This document shows positions 58,196 to 64,000 of a stretch of DNA of 64,000 nucleotides, in pieces. A model generated the notes under the pieces. The model made no database searches. It was not told the origin of the DNA and was given only the letters and a program-made list of their open reading frames with translations. Each line of letters begins with the position of its first letter. Within the stretch, counting starts at the first letter, position 1. Source of the DNA: Cryptomeria japonica (Eukaryota; Streptophyta; Pinopsida; Cupressales; Cupressaceae); contig NW_026729261.1 in the NCBI RefSeq assembly GCF_030272615.1, positions 59,488 through 123,487 of the forward strand. The letters run 5' to 3'. A program made the translations under genes and the position numbers.

Positions 58196-58424
58196 AATTA
58201 TTGTAAATAATAACTATATGACACAAGAGTCAGGTTGGAAGCTTCTTCATGGAGATGTTTTTAGAACACCTAGAAGCTTGGTTGGAAGCTTCTTCATGGA
58301 GATGTTCTTAGAACACCTAGAAGCTTGGTCATGCTGTTAGCATTAGTGGGCATAGGAGAACAACTTGCTAGACTCGTACTTCTTGTCATCCTAATGGCAA
58401 TCATTGGCATGCTATACATTGGGT
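58196..58424 (+). pseudogene. TM9SF (nonaspanin) exon remnant, right copy
   Basis: The same exon as at 2332-2509: SGWKLLHGDVFRTPRSLV then ALVGIGEQLARL. A 47-bp direct duplication (copies starting at 58233 and 58280) shifts the frame within the conserved block, so this copy cannot encode the TM9SF peptide continuously. Here the residue after HGD is VF as in the family, whereas the left copy has GF. The donor gg|gtatgt is preserved. Confidence 0.7.
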
Positions 58425-61400
58425 ATGTGAATTTACTATTTTTGATAATGTTTGTTGATAATTATTAAACTTTGTCCTATTGCTACTTCCATGTCTAAGA
58501 AGTTATTTTAGGTACTAAATATCCTTAGCCAAGTCCCCATTGACTTTTGCAAAATAGTCACCAGAACACCTAACATTTAAGACAAATAAAATTGCATATG
58601 TAGGAGTACATCTTGGGATTTTGATGAACACGGGGCACAAGCAAACATACTGAATAATTGTTTAGAACAATAAATCCCCCAAAAAATCAAAGCATGATGT
58701 TTAATGTAGTAAGAAAGCACAAAACCTAAGGTCTTTCAGTGAAGTTGTTAATAATAGGCCAAGAGTAAAATGAAAATTGGCAGAGAGCCAGTGACAACAA
58801 GAGCCCTATGAAATATGGCATTCATTGATTAAGACGAGTTACTATTACAATCCATATGCTTAAAATTTGACAAGGACTAGCACATGGTAGACGTAGTCTA
58901 GGAAGTGATTGATGCAAAAATTGTGATATAAGTTGTGCAAGCCCTAGTAGGAAAACTGGGTGAAACTTGGCTCAAGATAAAGATTTGGAGGCATAGTCAA
59001 GCAAGAAATAGGTTGTGCAAGGATGACATCAAGTTTCAAAACAGTGCCATTAGGGTCATTGTATGACACTTTCCTTATTTCTGGACTCTCACCATGTGGA
59101 AACTGGAAAGTCTGAACTGTTTATGAAGCAGTGGTCCTGTCTGAAATCTCGAGATTATCTGTCAGCAGTGCCACTATAGGTTAGATTGCACAATCTGCCA
59201 CGAGAAATATGGAGCTGATTTGTAATGCCCCCTCTTCAAAATTAGACCTAGACTAAACCCTCCAATCAATTTGGTAATTCCATTTTGGGAGTACAAATGG
59301 GATTTGATCAAATTGAATTTAAAGATTAATTATTTAAAAGTATCTGAATATTTTAGGACAAAGTGCAAGGTGACAGCAGTGATTGAGAATTGTATAAGAC
59401 AAAGGGATTAAATAATATTACAAAATGAAACTATAATTAAGTTTATTAACCAAGGGGAATTTGAAGATTGACGACTCTTGGAGAAAACAATCTATTTAAG
59501 AGAGACCAAGCAAAGAGGAGGGAAGATTGAAAAACATTTATATAATTTTTACTCCTTGTGGAGCATGGAAAATTAGTTCAATTAACCTGCGGATGAAAAC
59601 CCTTCAGGTATGGATTTGAATGACAAAACCCCACGATTTATTAAAGTAATTCCACACAGAGATCACCATTGTGCAGATCTGATTAAAGAAATATCTTTTA
59701 AGTTACAGATACATTTAAATATTTTATATTACGGCATTCACTGCTCATATTAACTAGCCCACACAGTTGTTATTTGCTTATTTGAGAAACGTTGGCCCGG
59801 AATTCTTCTGTTCTGAAAAATCTAGACACAGTGACTGAAATGGTGGAAAGATGAGCAGTCCTCTTGCTTCCATTTTGTGAATACATATCACCATGTATTT
59901 CATGACACAACATCTCTTCTCTTTAAAAAAAATGTACTCCTTAGTGTAGCACAAACCATTTTAAGGGTGGCTAGATCATTAGAACACATTCATTCATATA
60001 TTTCACAAAAATGTATAACTGAAGTTGTCTTATTACATATGCACAATCTAGCATGAATTTGATTCTATATATTCTCTCTCTTTTTTAAAATTGTCCTACA
60101 ACATAGATTGCAACAATCACAATCCTATTAGATTGTCATGTGGTTTCTATCATAAAATAGCTTAATAGCCATACTTATCAACACCTTTTATGTGTCCAAA
60201 ATATTTTGTTGTTTATTTTTCATGTAACAAGTTTCTTTGTAGCTAACAAGTTTGTAGTAAATCTATAACTTCACAACATAATTCTATGTAGGATCAACAC
60301 AAGTTTCTTCCCTTGGTGCAATTGTACATGGATGGAAGACACAACATGCTCTTTTTGTCATGGGAAAAAAAAATCTCTAAATATTATTAGTAGTTTAGCT
60401 CACACATCTACCAAATCATATATACTTGCTAAGTGGGGGGAAAATGTAATATCATAAATTCATGTCTTATAAACCTCTCATTTAGATCAATAAAAGTTAA
60501 TTGTGCAATTTAATCATTAATTTAATTAAACATGCTTCTATATCTAATAAAGTAAGGTTTGCTCCTGATCCTGAAGCCCAATTTTCCCTTGATGAATGTG
60601 TTATGTGTAAACGTTTATGTGATGCACTAGCACCTCTAGCAATTATAGGATTGGACTAATCATTAGTTCATTACACTTCCTACATTTTGGTAATGTAATA
60701 ATTTCACATTTTTATGTTTTCTCTAAGATTTCATTCATTCAAGCTCTATAGAAATTCTTTTTAAATTCTTTTTTTCTCTCTCTGATGTAAAGTTGAACAT
60801 TGTCCTCTTGAAGCTCTTACCACCATATCGATTCTAACAATGAAGCTTTAGAGATTAGTATTCCTTTCTTGTGTCACTTGTGTGAAAGCAACTCTACCCC
60901 TAGATAATTTTTCTTTCATTGTTGGAAGACTAGTAATTTGTAACTTTGACATACTCTTTAAACCCATTGCATTGTCTTTTACTCATAGCATATAAATCTC
61001 TCTTGTGTCTCTTTCTATGTCAATTTCATCAATACCTATCTTGGTTGTCTAAGGAGGTGGAAAAACCAAAGTGGGGGTTCGAGTAAAGTAATCCCCTAAA
61101 CAACCACCCCAACCTCTAACGTTGGTCTTTCATGTGTAGATATGGAAGGCATTCGACCTATGGAAGCTCTTAGAACTTTTTAGTTTTTAGGTGATCTCTC
61201 TCATTGTTTTGCCTTTCATTTCTTTATTTTGTGTATTTTAACACATAATCTTTAATATGATTTAATTATCACATTCTATTATTTTATATTGCATTGTCTT
61301 TTATTCGTAGCATATAAATATCTCTTGTGTCTCTTTTTGTGCCAATTTCATCAATATCTATCTTGGGTGTTTGTGGAGTTGGAAAAATAACGTGGGGGTT

Positions 61401-63069
61401 TGATTAACGTAAGCCCCTAAATAGCCACTCCAACCTCTCTCTTTGGTCTTTTATGTGTAGGTTTGGAAGGTGTTCGTGTAATGCCCCGCCATGAACCCTA
61501 TAGGGAAACAACACATCTAGGCAACTAAAAGGTGAAATATATATATATATATATATAAAGGTTAAGTGCATTAATTATAATATTGCACGTTTAATTACAC
61601 AAGCAGAAGTCTAACAATGACATCCTAAAGGGTTACCAATGAAGATTACTTTGAAACTAAACAACTAACAAAGGTTAATCCAAGTATCCATCTAATTAGG
61701 AAATTCAATTGCAATTAATAAAACCATTCTTATAAAATTGAATTCCATATTGAAAGATGTAAAGTGTTACAATATATTTATTTTCAATGAACCATTTACA
61801 CATAAGAAGAAAGATAACTTAAATAGACATACATTCCATTGAATTAAGATTACAATATTCAATAATTACATGGCTTCCAATAATACAAATGAAATACATA
61901 GGTTACAATGCCAAGGTTACATAGTTTACTGATACAATGACCACATGGTCTCAATGTACAATAATCTTGAACATGAGCTAATACATGAGTCACAAGCCAA
62001 GAAACACCACCGAAGACGATCCTCGCATGAAGGTATGAACACAAATATCTGATGGGAAGTGGAACTACCACCCGACCATGTGATCCCAAAGTGGAACCAC
62101 CCCATCGTGCTGGGAGATAGCAGAAGACCCTCAAGCAAGCAAGATAAGACAAGTACAACAGTATAACATGACTCCACAAACCCATGTGACTCAACTCACA
62201 TACACTAGTGACTCTAAGGAGAGAGTGTCATCGCATGGCTTAAGGTGGTTACCCTAGGTAGGCCTCCATAGGTCCTGGCCCCCATCCTGGGTTATCCTGG
62301 TAATCTCTCCTGAACCCTCGGCTCCATCTAAGCATCATGTGGACCCTACCAATCCCTTCATGAAGACAAGGTGGTAGGTTTGCCATTCCAGGCCTTCTCA
62401 CCACATCATGAGTCTATACAAGCACTCAACCATGTGCGAGGCACATTATCTTAGTTTAATATTTTAGCTACCCACCCCCTAATCAATTATTAGGTTATCA
62501 TTTCTTAGCTGACTTTCGAGGGGTTATCCTACCATCCACTTTGGGCGCAGCCCCCGCTCGAAAGCCACTCTCTCTCATAGGATACTAACAGGAATGGTCT
62601 CTCTACGAAAACTCTATGGTGAAACTGACAGCCATAACTAATCCTGACAGAACTATAGGTGAAGGATACACAAAATCATAAACCCAGGATTGACCATTTG
62701 GAATAAAACACACAATGGCTCACATCAACAGTGTTACACAACAACACCTAACCAAGGGGTATAACAACCGTTACAACATGATAACAACTCAAAATCAGAT
62801 TTTTAACAAAATATGCTTTTACCTGAAAACTACCATTTATTCTAAAGATCCTATAATAGGCAATCTTTTTAAAACAGTAAAAAGCAATAATTACTTGCAA
62901 ATTCGGATATTTCGGAAAATTAGAAAATACATCTTTATTGGTATAAAAATAGCAGAGTTGTCACTTGTTCAATAAGAATAAATTTAATCACATACAAATT
63001 AAACTCCTAACATATTACCATGATTAAATCAGGAATCTAATTATATGCTTTTTTGAATATAAACTAATC

Positions 63070-63076
63070 TATGAAA

Positions 63077-63132
<56 letters not shown>

Positions 63133-63296
63133 ATATATATTATATATATATATATATATTATATATATATATGAGTATATATTCATGAATATATATCATA
63201 TAAATATATACATATTAATATATATATATATATATATTAAACATAATTAATTTACACAATATTCGATAATTCTCAATTAATAAAATGCCATTGTCT

Positions 63297-63330
<34 letters not shown>
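63070..63330. repeat. Expanded AT and AC microsatellites of R2
   Basis: Long (AT)n blocks at 63078-63175 with TTAT interruptions and an (AC)n run at 63300-63328. The AT block is clearly longer than in R1. Confidence 0.95.
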
Positions 63331-63479
63331 TATATATATTACAATAAAAAGAAAACTGAATTAGAAATTATACAGGAGGCACGGAGCCCGAAAACCCATC
63401 ATTACTGGAGACGTGCAAAAACACAAGGGGGCGAGTTAATCTTTTTGGCTTGGCAAATTATGCTACCCTATGCTAGCAT

Positions 63480-63597
63480 GCTACCCTATGGTAGCAGTAC
63501 TACCGGCGGTAGTAGTGCTACCGTGTGGTAGTAGCTGCTTAGTTGCTACCACACGGTAGCACTGCTACCGCCAGTAGTATTGCTACCATATGATAGC
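63480..63597. repeat. Long near-perfect inverted repeat, right copy
   Basis: Arms 63480-63533 and 63544-63597 with the same loop gctgcttagt. Compared with the left copy, several substitutions hit the arms (for example ggtagca to ggtagta next to the loop, and accgtacg to accatatg in the right arm), generally without compensating changes, though pairing remains extensive. Confidence 0.88.
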
Positions 63598-64000
63598 TAT
63601 CGTCGGTAGCAAGCTATCGACACCCCCCTAAATCTTTTATATATATATATATTTAAATTTAAAATAAATTTTTTAATCTAACACAAAGATTAAAATTTCA
63701 CATACATATTTTTTTTTAAAAAGAGATTTTAAAATCTCTACATCTCCACTTTGAAACAATAGAGCCAAAACATAGTATAAAAACAATTATAAATACTGCA
63801 AAAACCCCATTTCTTTAACCAAAAATTTTCCTCCATAATCTCAATAAGTTCTCAACCAGGAAGAAGACAAAATCACATAACACACTGAGAAAATTTATAT
63901 GGAACAAAGGAGGGTAAATCTGGCAAAATTTTGCCAGCATAACCCCCTATAATTTCATAATATCAAGCTCAATAATATAGAAAGGAAATAATAAAACATT

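Larger units (their letters stand above)
55495..64000 (+). repeat. Long direct duplication, right copy (R2)
   Basis: Copy of 1-8048 in the same orientation; homology is still running at the last base of the window. It carries the equivalents of all R1 pieces: LTR-like starts at 59221, 60445 and 61477, the TM9SF exon, microsatellites and the hairpin. Differences are a 345-bp extra segment (57004-57347), a 25-bp tandem duplication near 55862, a 47-bp one in the TM9SF exon, and expanded AT tracts near 63080-63175. Confidence 0.95.

Noticed and set aside
1-64000. tRNA, rRNA or other structured RNA genes
   Set aside because: I looked for tRNA-like B-box and acceptor patterns and for rRNA signatures and saw none that held up. 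A covariance-model scan would be the decisive test.

Overview
The window looks like intergenic DNA from a large, repeat-rich plant nuclear genome. It is AT-rich, has no compact operon-like coding, and is dominated by decayed LTR retrotransposons, plant L1-type LINEs with RNase H, minisatellites and long duplications. The protein fragments (lineage-specific retroelement ORFs, an ankyrin fragment with the conserved tail found in plant ankyrin proteins, a TM9SF exon) and the style of the LTRs suggest a gymnosperm, most likely a conifer. That is inference, not proof. The first six bases are a HindIII site, so the left end is probably a BAC cloning junction. I see no gene that is convincingly intact.

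Layout: (1) 1-8048 is block R1, which recurs in direct orientation at 55495-64000 (R2) and runs off both window ends. It holds a TM9SF-like exon remnant, several LTR-like pieces, microsatellites and a striking 54-bp-arm hairpin. (2) 8171-9112 is the 3' end of a non-autonomous LTR element (zinc-knuckle fragment, polypurine tract, LTR). (3) 9264-17822 is a tandem array of seven near-identical ~1.22-kb units, each with internal ~124-bp subrepeats; its right flank (17823-18551) recurs at 53193-53887 behind one truncated unit. (4) 18556-19787 is a GA-rich minisatellite. (5) 20108-25437 is a decayed retroelement: four gag zinc knuckles, then a long frame-disrupted ORF of unknown function. (6) 25440-29990 is a set of minisatellites, including a 2.9-kb array of a ~20-bp unit that keeps switching strand and a CT/GA inverted domain. 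(7) 31326-33820 is a well-bounded non-autonomous LTR element on the minus strand, with 5-bp target duplications, PBS, PPT, a 277-codon ORF and a third, diverged internal LTR. (8) 36.4-37.7 kb holds a possible ankyrin-type first exon and a degenerate telomere-like tract. (9) 40.1-41.9 kb is a decayed minus-strand element rich in a repeated hairpin-like motif. (10) 42183-45406 and 48302-51358 are two independent, oppositely oriented, 5'-truncated LINE insertions, each bounded by target-site duplications. (11) 46052-46340 is an ankyrin-protein fragment. (12) 51368-55494 holds a 5' LTR with PBS and gag coiled coil, fused to the truncated satellite unit, its flank, and a 1.6-kb linker into R2.

The most interesting result is that both LINE insertions carry an extra ORF downstream of the RNase H domain. 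The ORF has a hydrophobic N-terminus, an EPLTYD-type core, an acidic/basic region and a coiled-coil tail. It lies inside the target-site duplications both times, so it belongs to the mobile unit and is not a neighbouring gene. An ORF with the same general plan follows the gag zinc knuckles at 22160-25437, suggesting a shared accessory module across element classes.
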